Of a stretch of DNA of 5,950 bases, positions 1 through 5,950 are shown piece by piece. Numbering within the stretch: the first letter of the stretch is position 1; each line of letters starts with the position of its first letter. This DNA comes from Xanthobacteraceae bacterium (GTDB taxonomy: Bacteria > Pseudomonadota > Alphaproteobacteria > Rhizobiales > Xanthobacteraceae): contig JASHYD010000901.1 of assembly GCA_030043175.1 (NCBI GenBank), positions 1-5,950 on the forward strand. The letters are read 5' to 3'. The notes under the pieces are model-generated. The model had not been told where the DNA came from and ran no database searches. It was given only the letters and a program-made list of their open reading frames with translations. A program made the position numbers and the translations under genes.

Positions 1-339
1 TGCAGAGCTCTTGAGCCAGTTCCGCAGTCCCCAATACATGACTTGCGGCGCGACGACATGGTCGCCAGGTCTGAGCGCCAGAAATACGGCCGTTGCTGCT
101 GCCATCCCGGACGCAAAAGTGAGGCAGGCCGCGCCACCTTCGAGCTTGGCCAAGAGCGCTTCCGGCGGAATGAAGGTCGGGTTTGTCGGCCGGCCATAGG
201 AGTAGCCGGCCCGATATTGGTTGTCGGGATCGCGAATGAACGTGGTGGCGGGATGCACCGGGGGAATGAGCGCCTTGGTCCCCTCATCGATCCATCCCAG
301 CGCCTGCGCAGCCATTGTCGCTTTGTGGCGAGACTCCAC
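1..339 (-). CDS. PLP-dependent Cys/Met metabolism enzyme (cystathionine gamma-synthase family), N-terminal part
   Basis: This is the N-terminal 113 residues of a fold-type I PLP enzyme of the trans-sulfuration family, a cytoplasmic group acting on sulfur amino acids and related substrates. Seen: PPVHPATTF at residues 26-34; YGRPTNPT at 48-55, matching the family Y-x-R-x-x-N-P-T segment whose Tyr and Arg contact the PLP phosphate of the neighbouring subunit; FASGMAA at 75-81, the phosphate-binding loop; and PGDHVVAP followed by Tyr102 at 91-102, where the ring-stacking Tyr usually lies. The catalytic lysine lies beyond the left edge. I chose the GTG at 337-339 because AGGAG sits 6 nt upstream and the frame closes with TAA at 358-360; an ATG at 313-315 would remove eight residues and has a poorer ribosome site. 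The specific reaction (gamma-synthase, gamma-lyase, beta-lyase or sulfhydrylase) cannot be assigned from this part. Family assignment is confident. Confidence 0.9.
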   Translation of the reverse strand, partial: MESRHKATMAAQALGWIDEGTKALIPPVHPATTFIRDPDNQYRAGYSYGRPTNPTFIPPEALLAKLEGGAACLTFASGMAAATAVFLALRPGDHVVAPQVMYWGLRNWLKSSA

Positions 340-344
340 GGTCT

Positions 345-349
345 GCTCC
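345..349 (-). promoter_or_regulatory. Ribosome binding site deciding the GTG start of the PLP enzyme
   Basis: On the minus strand AGGAG lies 6 nt before GTG at 339-337. This is a near-ideal Shine-Dalgarno spacing and supports the GTG over the internal ATG at 315-313. Confidence 0.65.
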
Positions 350-420
350 TGTTGGCTTTACTTGCCATGACTACTTTGATTCCGAGCGGCTGGAATCAAT
401 TGCCGGGGGCAAAGGTGCTG

Positions 421-469
421 GCGCGTCGTGCCCCCGGGCCCTGCCCGCAAAGCGGGGGCGTCGGCGCGC
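421..469. repeat. GC-rich imperfect inverted repeat between two minus-strand genes
   Basis: GCGCG at 421-425 pairs with CGCGC at 465-469, and GCCCCC at 430-435 pairs with GGGGGC at 454-459. A further small hairpin, CCCGC-AAA-GCGGG at 444-456, competes with the inner stem. The repeat lies in the 191-bp gap after the stop codon of the secreted-protein gene and before the PLP enzyme. No T-run follows on either strand, so it is not a classical intrinsic terminator. It could still slow transcription or protect the 3' end of the secreted-protein transcript. In DNA this rich in G and C such pairing can also arise by chance. I see nothing else in 340-530. Confidence 0.4.
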
Positions 470-530
470 TCCACGTTGCCCAACCCGCGAAGCGTTCCGG
501 TTTGAGTAACCACGGGCTATCGTTTCGCGG

Positions 531-1472
531 TCAGAAATCTGGCTGCTCAGCCTGCGGCACGGCGGACTCCTTTCCCGAGTACCATTGAAGGTTCTCGGCG
601 CAGATCACTTCCGTCCATGGACCGATGTTGGGCCGATAAGTGATGGTTGCCGTCCATGGCCTGGTGAAGACGCCGGTGTCCTCGACCGTAAAGTGGAGTT
701 GCAGCACCTTGCCGCGGTAGTTGGGATCGATCTCCACGACACCGGTCGCGCCCGTCACAGGAATATAAGAGTTCTCTTTGGCGTTGCGCTCCAAGGCGTC
801 CTTGGCGTCGGCGTAGTCGACCAGCCGGTAGCGCTCGACGACGTGCAGCGCTGGACTGTGCGGGGTGCCGTACATATCCACCATAGCAAACGGCCCTATT
901 TTGATCCCGACGGTGTCGATCACCAGTGTGTCAGCCTCGTAATGGCCGACGGAATCTCCATACCAGGACGGCGCGACCTGCGCGGGATGAGGCTCGTTCA
1001 TGCGCACGCGACGCAGTTCGTGGCCCTGGCGGTAGATCATCAGGATGTGATCCGGCCGCTGGAAGATTTGCAACAGGAAATCCCAGAAGACGTAGGGCAC
1101 GCCGCCCGGCCAGCACTGGTTGCTCGGTGTTGGATAACCCTGGCCCGCCAGCGAAGCCTCGCCGTGCTTTCTCACGACTTCGGATGCCCAGGGCTGCAGG
1201 ATCGGATTGGTGTAATCGCCAACCAGTTGCTGGAAGTTGGCGATGCCGTCGCGCCGCCGCGAGCGGTTGCGCACCGGCCCGGGTCCAGATGCCGGAGGCT
1301 CAAAGCCGGTGAGATAAGGATGTGCCCAGGTTCCGGAGAAATCCGGTATCGAAGCCGCGCCCTGCCCACTGCTCTGAGATGATCCGGCTGCCGGCGATAC
1401 GATCTGTGCCCAGGCGGGTGTCGAAATCGCTGACGCCACCAGCAAGAGGAAACTCCGCAGCCGCACCTTCAT
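531..1472 (-). CDS. Exported protein of unknown function with PDFSGTW and GDSxGHxExDTLVIDT motifs
   Basis: A complete 313-residue protein. Residues 1-22 form a Sec-type signal peptide: basic start (MKVRLR), hydrophobic core at 8-16, and a likely cut after AWA at 20-22, so the mature protein is probably periplasmic or secreted. After a Ser/Gly/Gln-rich linker come PDFSGTW at 43-49, NQCWPGGVP at 118-126, YGDSVGHYEADTLVIDT at 171-187, and FTRPWTA near 269-275 followed by EVICAEN at 288-294. From family memory, these motifs recur in many uncharacterised exported proteins of alphaproteobacteria and acidobacteria; I know no established function. Cys120 and Cys291 are the only cysteines of the mature protein and might form a disulfide (inference). 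The ATG start is supported by GGGAGGG a few bases upstream. The next gene downstream on the same strand begins 191 bp away, so an operon is possible but unproven. Confidence 0.85.
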   Translation of the reverse strand: MKVRLRSFLLLVASAISTPAWAQIVSPAAGSSQSSGQGAASIPDFSGTWAHPYLTGFEPPASGPGPVRNRSRRRDGIANFQQLVGDYTNPILQPWASEVVRKHGEASLAGQGYPTPSNQCWPGGVPYVFWDFLLQIFQRPDHILMIYRQGHELRRVRMNEPHPAQVAPSWYGDSVGHYEADTLVIDTVGIKIGPFAMVDMYGTPHSPALHVVERYRLVDYADAKDALERNAKENSYIPVTGATGVVEIDPNYRGKVLQLHFTVEDTGVFTRPWTATITYRPNIGPWTEVICAENLQWYSGKESAVPQAEQPDF

Positions 1473-1660
1473 GCTTCCCTCCCGGTGACGTAACCCCGCG
1501 CTCGTCCGGCGACAAGCCTATCGGAGATTTTAGCATGGGCGCGTGTCTGCGTAAGCTCGACCAATGCCGTCAGGAATCGGGCTTTTCTGATCCGGCCCTC
1601 GTCCGATTACGGCCGCATCACGAAGATCATCCGATGCGAACAAATACTCCGAGCGACACC
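1473..1660. other. Upstream region of the secreted-protein gene, no gene seen
   Basis: This stretch must hold the promoter and leader of the minus-strand secreted-protein gene, but I see no convincing -35/-10 pair. Open frames on both strands here lack family-like sequence. The stretch may be the worn-out upstream part of the recombinase remnant that begins near 1661, but this cannot be shown. Confidence 0.4.
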
Positions 1661-1863
1661 TTTGCAAACCGGGACTTGGAGCGGTTGATGGGTCAATGGC
1701 GCCGACGCATCGCTCCGGCCAAGGCTGCCGGCGCCGGCCGCAAGCCTGCGATAGACGTGTCCAGGATGCGCGAACTGCAATCGCCACGGCGCTGGGCCAG
1801 GCGGGCGTCTATCGTGGCATCTCTGTGAGGCGCATCACGTTGAGCAAACGCCTGGCAGGTTAG
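1661..1863 (+). pseudogene. Serine recombinase (resolvase/invertase) C-terminal remnant, frameshifted
   Basis: In one frame, positions 1661-1777 read FANRDLERLMGQWRRRIAPA and continue KAAG-GRKPAIDVSRMREL. This aligns without gaps over 24 positions with the end of the catalytic-domain helix of resolvases (typically FAEFER...ERQREGIAxAKxxG), followed by the usual GRKP linker. From 1774 the frame moves by one register and reads TAIATALGQAGVYRGISV, matching the helix-turn-helix seen as ATAIAKxLGIGRASVYR in the family, and ends at TAG 1861-1863. About 25 nt appear to be missing between REL and TAIA if the family spacing holds, which explains the frame change. The catalytic Ser domain is absent or unrecognisable, so the piece is non-functional. 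An intact member would cut and rejoin DNA at specific sites. The call rests on motif memory; the two halves in order on the same strand make chance unlikely. Confidence 0.6.
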
Positions 1864-1909
1864 GCTGTCCGCGGCTCGCAAAACCAGACGTGAAACAGCC
1901 GGGGATTTG

Positions 1910-2516
1910 ATGACGACCTACATTTTCGATGCTCAGTGGAAAAACGAACGCGCTAGGCTGCGCTCGCTTGGGGCCCTGTTCGACCGTGCATCGGTCCGCT
2001 ACCTCGCCGAGCTTGGGGTCGACGAAGGGTGGCGGTGCCTGGAGGTCGGATGCGGCGCTGGGGGAATCGCGTTCTGGCTGGCCGATCGTGTCGGCCGCAC
2101 GGGCTGGGTGCTGGCAACCGACCTTGACACCCACTTCATTGACGGCCGCGGGCAGCCCTCCACGTCTGCAAACATAACATCATGATCGACCCCATCGATG
2201 AAGGCTCGTTCGATCTGGCACACCCGCGCGCCGTCGTGGAGCACATTCCCAATCATGAGCAGGCCCTCAACCGCATGATCTCAGCCGTTCGTCCTGGCGG
2301 CTGGCTGCTGGTCGAGGACGTGGACTTTGGCGGCGCGATGGCGGCGGCATTGGCACGGTATTTCCTCCCGGCGGAGCACAGGCCACTGGTTGAGCGCGTC
2401 TACCGTGCAGTAGAGACACCCCGCCAGCGGGTGTGGCTTGCAGATCCGTGAAAGGCCCCGCCATTTTCGTTGAACGCCTTGGACATCAGATCTCTGCCGA
2501 CGTGCTTTGGCAGTAA
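1910..2516 (+). pseudogene. Class I SAM-dependent methyltransferase, broken by several frameshifts
   Basis: From ATG 1910 (GGGG just upstream) the frame reads MTTYIFDAQWKNERARL, then the SAM-binding loop LEVGCGAGGIA at residues 44-54 and ATDLD at 69-73, as in class I methyltransferases. One base is missing near 2158-2161: the first frame runs to a TGA at 2183-2185, while the next frame resumes the family sequence from 2161 as HVCKHNIMIDPIDEGSFDLA, then RAVVEHIP and RPGGWLLVEDVDFGG. This frame stops at TGA 2449-2451. Family-like words continue in two more frames: GLQIRERP at about 2435-2458, then PAIFVERLGHQISADV from about 2457 to 2504, ending at TAA 2514-2516. At least three frame changes within 600 bp, plus loss of the usual C-terminal part (members are commonly near 270 residues), mark it as decayed. 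The substrate is unknown. It lies 46 bp after the recombinase remnant on the same strand. Confidence 0.75.
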
Positions 2517-2547
2517 TCCTCGTCTTCATGGGATCACGGGACGAAAA

Positions 2548-2559
2548 TTGACCGGTCAA
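2548..2559. repeat. Perfect 12-bp palindrome TTGACCGGTCAA
   Basis: TTGACCGGTCAA equals its own reverse complement. Such sites are typical in shape of operators for dimeric regulators such as TetR-type proteins (inference). Read on the minus strand it lies 45 nt past the permease stop and is followed directly by TTTT, so it could instead be a weak terminator-like stem for the efflux operon, although a stem of TTGA/TCAA with a CCGG loop is not strong. It lies between the decayed methyltransferase and the end of the permease gene, with no start codon of a recognisable gene nearby. Confidence 0.45.
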
Positions 2560-2572
2560 ACTCGAACATAGC

Positions 2573-2585
2573 GCGCCGCGCGCGA
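2573..2585. repeat. Short GC hairpin downstream of the permease gene
   Basis: An alternating GC stretch around 2571-2584 can fold as a stem of about five pairs with a three-base loop, some 20 nt past the permease stop codon on the minus strand. No T-run follows directly. It may add to 3' end formation together with the 2548-2559 palindrome, but by itself it is weak evidence for a terminator. Confidence 0.25.
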
Positions 2586-2604
2586 CAACCCTTGCCCGGC
2601 ATCA

Positions 2605-5600
2605 CTACTCCGCCGCCTTGGCGTGGAGCGCCTCTTCGCTATGAACCTCACGCTTGCCGAACAGCCAAGTTTGCAGACGATCGAGATAAAGATAGACAAC
2701 CGGCGTTGTATAGAGGGTGAGCACCTGGCTGAGCGCGAGGCCGCCGACCATCGCATAGCCGAGCGGCTGGCGCAGCTCCGAGCCGGTACCCCTGCCGAGC
2801 ATCAGTGGCAGGCCCGCGAGCATGGCAGCGGCGGTCGTCATCATGATCGGGCGGAATCGTAGCTGGCACGCCTCGCGGATCGCCTCGATAGGGGTGAGGC
2901 CGCGGTCGCGCTCAGCCACAATCGCGAAGTCGACCAGCATGATGCCATTCTTCTTGACGATGCCGATCAGGAGGATGATGCCGATGATCCCAATCACGGA
3001 TAAATCGATGCCAGCAAGAGAAAGTGCGAGCAGTGCGCCCACGCCTGCCGACGGTAGCGTCGATAAAATAGTCAGCGGGTGGATGAAGCTCTCATAGAGC
3101 ATTCCCAGAATGATGTAGACCACGATCAGCGCCGCCGCGATCAGCGCCGGCTCGCTTGCGAGCGATGTCTGAAAGGCTTGGGCGTTGCCTTGAAAGCTGG
3201 CGATGATCGAGGCTGGTTTGTTGAGTTCGCGCTCTGCCTCCGCGATTGCTGTCACCGCCTCACCAAGCGCGACGTTTGGAGCCAAGTTGAACGACAGCGT
3301 AACCGCCGGAAATTGGCTTTGATGGTTGACCACGAGTGGCCCGACCTTCGTGCTATTGACACTGACAAGCGTGGATAACGGCACTGCGGCGCCCGTCAAT
3401 GGCGATTTTACGTAGATACGGTCGAGAGTGGACGGTAACCCCTGGAGTTCCGGCTTGACCTCCAAAATTACCCAGTATGTGTTGATCTGGGTATAGTACT
3501 GAGTTACTTGCCGTTGACCGAAGGCATCATTGAGGGTGTCGTCGATCAGTTGCGGACTAATTCCAAAACGCGAGGCTTGGTCGCGATTGATATTAACGGT
3601 AAGATAGGGGGCGCTGTTGAGGAGATCGGTGGCGACGTCGGCGAGCTGGGGCAGCGTCTTCATTTTGACGAGCATCTTGCCCGACCATTCGGCAAGCTCC
3701 TTAATATCGATATCCTGCAACGTGTACTGGAACAGGCCGCGCGACAGTCGTCCGCCGACCGTAATATCTTGCGGAATCTGCATGAATACGGCTGCGCCCT
3801 TGACTGCAGCGAATTGCGGTCGCAGCCGATCAATAATCTGGGAAGCGGTCGCGTCACGTTCGTCGCGCGGTTTCAAACTGGCGAAGATGCGGCCGCTATT
3901 CGTTGTGTAAGCGCCGCCGCCGTTGCCCATGTTGGAACCGAAAGTCTCGATATCCGGATCGCGGGCGATGATGGCGCCGATCTCCTCCTGTATCCGCATC
4001 ATCTCGATCGGCGAAACGTCTTGTGCCGCCTCGGTCAATCCCAACACTTGTCCGGTGTCCTGGATTGGGAAGAAGCCCTTTGGCACCGTGAGGAAAAGGC
4101 CGACTGTGGCGGCCAAGGTGGCGAAAAACACCGCGAGCGTAATCCCCTGGTGTGCAAGCGCAATGTCGAGGGTGCGCCGATAGCCTGCGAGAAGCGTATC
4201 GAAGAATGTCTCGAAGGCGCGGTAGACGCGGCCATGCTCATGCGCCGCTGGCCGCATAAATCGGGCGCCCAACATCGGGGCAAGCGTGAGGGAAACGCAG
4301 GCAGATACCGCGATCGAAGCCGTGACCGTGAGGGCGAACTCGCGGAACAGCCGGCCGATGATGCCCCCCATCAGCAGCAAGGGGATGAACACGGCAGTCA
4401 GCGACACGCTAATTGACAGCACGGTGAAGCCGATTTCGCGTGCGCCATTGAGAGCCGCTTGGAACGGGGGCTCGCCGTCCTCGACGTGGCGGTGAATGTT
4501 CTCGACGACCACGATGGCGTCGTCGACGACGAAGCCGACCGCAATGGTCAGCGCCATCAGCGAAAGATTATCGAGACTGAAACCAAGCAGATACATCACC
4601 GCGCACGAGCCGAGCAATGCCAGCGGCACCGTCACCGCCGGTATTACCGTCACCCAGAAATCGCGGATGAACATGAGAATCACCATCACCACCAGAATGA
4701 CGGTGATGGCGAGAGTGAACTCGACGTCGGCGAGGGAGGCTCGGATGGTGGTCGTGCGGTCGAGGATGGTTGAAACCTTCACGGACGGCGGGATGCTGGC
4801 GGTCAACAACGGCAGCCGTGCCTTAATGTTGTCGACCGTTTCGATGACGTTGGCGCCGGGCTGCTTGTAGACGATAAGCAGAACGTCGCGACTGAGTTTT
4901 TCGTAAGCTGCAATCGTAACGTCGGTCGGCGCCTCGATGGCCTGACCGATGTCGCGCACGCGCACCGGCGCGCCGTTGCGGTACGCGAAGATCATGTCGT
5001 CATATTCGGCGGGCTGCATCATTTGATCGTTTGCAGCAATGGTGAAGCTCTTCTCCACGCCGTTGAGCGTACCCTTGGCGGCGGTAGTCGTGGCCGTGAT
5101 CAGCCCTGCGCGCACGTCCTCGAGGGTCAGTCCCGTCGCCGAAAGCTTGGCAGGGTCGACCTGGACCCGGATCGCCGGCTTCTGCTCGCCGGCAATGAGT
5201 ACCTGGGCGACTCCGGGCACTTGGGACATCTGCTGGGCGAGGATATTGTCGGCATAGTCGTCGACCCGGGTAATCGGCAGAACGTCGGAGCGCGCCGACA
5301 GAATCAAGACGGGTGAGTCTGCCGGATTGACTTTCTTATAAGAAGGCGGCGGAAACAGATTAACCGGAAGCTGCCTCGCGGCGGCCGTGATGGCGGCCTG
5401 AACATCCTGCGCGGCGCCATCGATGTTTCGATTGAGCGTAAACTGGAGCACGATTGTAGTGGTTGAGAGCGTGCTCACCGACGTCATCTGAGTTATGCCG
5501 GCGATTTGGCCGAACTGGCGTTCGAGGGGTGCCGCGACCGACGCAGCCATGGTCTCGGGGCTGCCGCCCGGTAAGCCGGCCGAGACCTGGATGGTCGGAA

Positions 5601-5724
5601 AATCAACCTGCGGCAATGCGGCGACTGGCAAAAAAGGGAACGAGACGATGCCGGCGAAGGCGAATGCCGCCATCATGAGGGCGGTTGCCACTGGTCGGCG
5701 GATGAACGGCTCAGAAATGTTCAC
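2605..5724 (-). CDS. RND-family efflux pump inner-membrane permease (AcrB/MdtB-MdtC type)
   Basis: A complete 1039-residue proton-driven exporter subunit, normal length for the hydrophobe/amphiphile efflux (HAE1) branch. It works as a trimer in the inner membrane, moving drugs or other amphiphiles through a periplasmic adaptor to an outer-membrane channel. Seen: the N-terminus MNISEPFIRRPVAT; TM1 at about 11-30; a first periplasmic loop at about 31-335; TM2-7 at about 336-547; a second loop at about 550-858; and TM8-12 at about 860-1014. The proton-relay pair is Asp401-Asp402 in TM4 (GFVVDDAIVVVENI), and the partner Lys is Lys925 in TM10 (GIVKKNGIMLVDFA). GRLFREFA at 457-464 resembles the MdtB/MdtC subgroup. 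The start is GTG at 5722-5724, overlapping the adaptor stop as GTGA, with AAGGA 8 nt upstream, so translation is probably coupled. Unlike MdtABC-type operons, no second permease follows. The substrate cannot be read from sequence. No broken motif was found. Confidence 0.96.
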   Translation of the reverse strand: MNISEPFIRRPVATALMMAAFAFAGIVSFPFLPVAALPQVDFPTIQVSAGLPGGSPETMAASVAAPLERQFGQIAGITQMTSVSTLSTTTIVLQFTLNRNIDGAAQDVQAAITAAARQLPVNLFPPPSYKKVNPADSPVLILSARSDVLPITRVDDYADNILAQQMSQVPGVAQVLIAGEQKPAIRVQVDPAKLSATGLTLEDVRAGLITATTTAAKGTLNGVEKSFTIAANDQMMQPAEYDDMIFAYRNGAPVRVRDIGQAIEAPTDVTIAAYEKLSRDVLLIVYKQPGANVIETVDNIKARLPLLTASIPPSVKVSTILDRTTTIRASLADVEFTLAITVILVVMVILMFIRDFWVTVIPAVTVPLALLGSCAVMYLLGFSLDNLSLMALTIAVGFVVDDAIVVVENIHRHVEDGEPPFQAALNGAREIGFTVLSISVSLTAVFIPLLLMGGIIGRLFREFALTVTASIAVSACVSLTLAPMLGARFMRPAAHEHGRVYRAFETFFDTLLAGYRRTLDIALAHQGITLAVFFATLAATVGLFLTVPKGFFPIQDTGQVLGLTEAAQDVSPIEMMRIQEEIGAIIARDPDIETFGSNMGNGGGAYTTNSGRIFASLKPRDERDATASQIIDRLRPQFAAVKGAAVFMQIPQDITVGGRLSRGLFQYTLQDIDIKELAEWSGKMLVKMKTLPQLADVATDLLNSAPYLTVNINRDQASRFGISPQLIDDTLNDAFGQRQVTQYYTQINTYWVILEVKPELQGLPSTLDRIYVKSPLTGAAVPLSTLVSVNSTKVGPLVVNHQSQFPAVTLSFNLAPNVALGEAVTAIAEAERELNKPASIIASFQGNAQAFQTSLASEPALIAAALIVVYIILGMLYESFIHPLTILSTLPSAGVGALLALSLAGIDLSVIGIIGIILLIGIVKKNGIMLVDFAIVAERDRGLTPIEAIREACQLRFRPIMMTTAAAMLAGLPLMLGRGTGSELRQPLGYAMVGGLALSQVLTLYTTPVVYLYLDRLQTWLFGKREVHSEEALHAKAAE

Positions 5725-5950
5725 GGGGCGCGTCCTTGGGTGGCGGAAATCGCAGCGGATCTCTCCTTCGGGGGCTGGATCGCCACCCGAGCGCCCGGCT
5801 GCAATCGATAATATCCTTCCGTGACAACACGCTCGCCGGCGTCAAGGCCGACCGCCACAATGGCAACGTCGTCTGCCGGCGGCCCCGTCTTGATCGGTCG
5901 CATCTGCGCCCTGTCATCGGCCCCGACCACCCAGGCGAACAGGCCATCGG
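5721..5950 (-). CDS. RND efflux periplasmic adaptor (membrane fusion protein), C-terminal part
   Basis: The last 75 residues of an adaptor subunit are visible, open to the right edge. They read DGLFAWVVGADDRAQMRPIK, then TGP, GLDAGERVVTEGYYRLQPGA and RVAIQPP, which is the membrane-proximal domain ending of MdtA/AcrA-type adaptors. In the family this part contacts the RND permease and links it to the outer-membrane channel. The stop TGA (5721-5723) overlaps the permease GTG start, so both proteins are made from one transcript. The N-terminal lipoyl, hairpin and signal regions lie outside the window. A GTG at 5928-5930 is internal and not the start, since family sequence continues upstream of it to the edge. 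Confidence 0.93.
   Translation of the reverse strand, partial: DGLFAWVVGADDRAQMRPIKTGPPADDVAIVAVGLDAGERVVTEGYYRLQPGARVAIQPPKERSAAISATQGRAP
5733..5737 (-). promoter_or_regulatory. Ribosome binding site of the permease, inside the adaptor gene
   Basis: On the minus strand AAGGA lies 8 nt before the permease GTG (5724-5722), within the last codons of the adaptor. It supports the GTG start and, with the 4-nt GTGA overlap, translational coupling of the two pump subunits. Confidence 0.6.

Noticed and set aside
43..588. A 181-residue plus-strand open frame across the PLP enzyme and intergenic region
   Set aside because: Its first half is antisense to a clear PLP-enzyme N-terminus, and the rest is low-complexity GC-rich translation with no family features.
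585..1382. A 265-residue plus-strand open frame opposite the secreted-protein gene
   Set aside because: The minus strand has a signal peptide, ribosome site and family motifs; the plus-strand product shows none and is a codon-bias shadow.
1526..1550. Possible recombinase N-terminal motif (GRVSA in one plus frame, ARVC in another)
   Set aside because: It recalls the catalytic YxRVS of serine recombinases and lies upstream of the C-terminal remnant, but the match is only four residues, is followed at once by a stop, and has no supporting sequence around it.
1530..1787. An 85-residue minus-strand open frame in the decayed region
   Set aside because: No motif or good ribosome site is seen, and it is antisense to the recombinase remnant.
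2556..2869. Short minus-strand open frames overlapping the 3' end of the permease gene
   Set aside because: They are alternative frames of the permease coding sequence, with Arg/Ala/Ser-rich compositions typical of shifted frames.
3508..4416. A 302-residue plus-strand open frame opposite the permease gene
   Set aside because: It is antisense to a confidently identified RND permease. Its protein is rich in Arg, Gly, Glu and His with no recognisable motif, as expected from the complementary strand of a high-GC gene.
1..5950. CRISPR arrays, tRNA or rRNA genes, and insertion-sequence ends
   Set aside because: I looked for regularly spaced repeats, cloverleaf-like segments and terminal inverted repeats with a transposase, and saw none that could be supported.

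Overview
The window is high-GC DNA from a proteobacterium. The adaptor and permease sequences, the secreted-protein family and the PLP enzyme look most like those of Rhizobiales (Bradyrhizobium and relatives). That placement is from memory of these families, not from a search.

Layout from left to right. (1) 1-339, minus: the first 113 codons of a Cys/Met-metabolism PLP-dependent enzyme (cystathionine gamma-synthase family), running off the left edge. (2) 340-530: intergenic, with a GC-rich inverted repeat. (3) 531-1472, minus: an intact 313-residue exported protein of unknown function. (4) 1473-2604: about 1.1 kb with no intact gene. It holds two decayed plus-strand genes in tandem: the C-terminal, DNA-binding end of a serine recombinase (about 1661-1863) and a class I SAM-dependent methyltransferase broken by several frameshifts (1910-about 2516). 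A perfect 12-bp palindrome follows at 2548-2559. (5) 2605-5724, minus: a complete RND-family inner-membrane efflux permease of 1039 residues. (6) 5721-5950, minus: the C-terminal end of its periplasmic adaptor (membrane fusion protein), running off the right edge.

The adaptor and permease form an operon transcribed right to left. The adaptor's TGA overlaps the permease's GTG start in the sequence GTGA. Together they would make the inner-membrane and periplasmic parts of a proton-driven drug/solute exporter; no outer-membrane channel gene is visible. The secreted protein and the PLP enzyme are also on the minus strand but are separated by 191 bp, so co-transcription is uncertain.

I found no convincing new system. 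The most informative part is the scar of decayed genes between the efflux operon and the secreted-protein gene. It suggests a past recombinase-linked insertion that has since eroded. Many long plus-strand open frames opposite the minus-strand genes are GC-rich antisense shadows and are not annotated.
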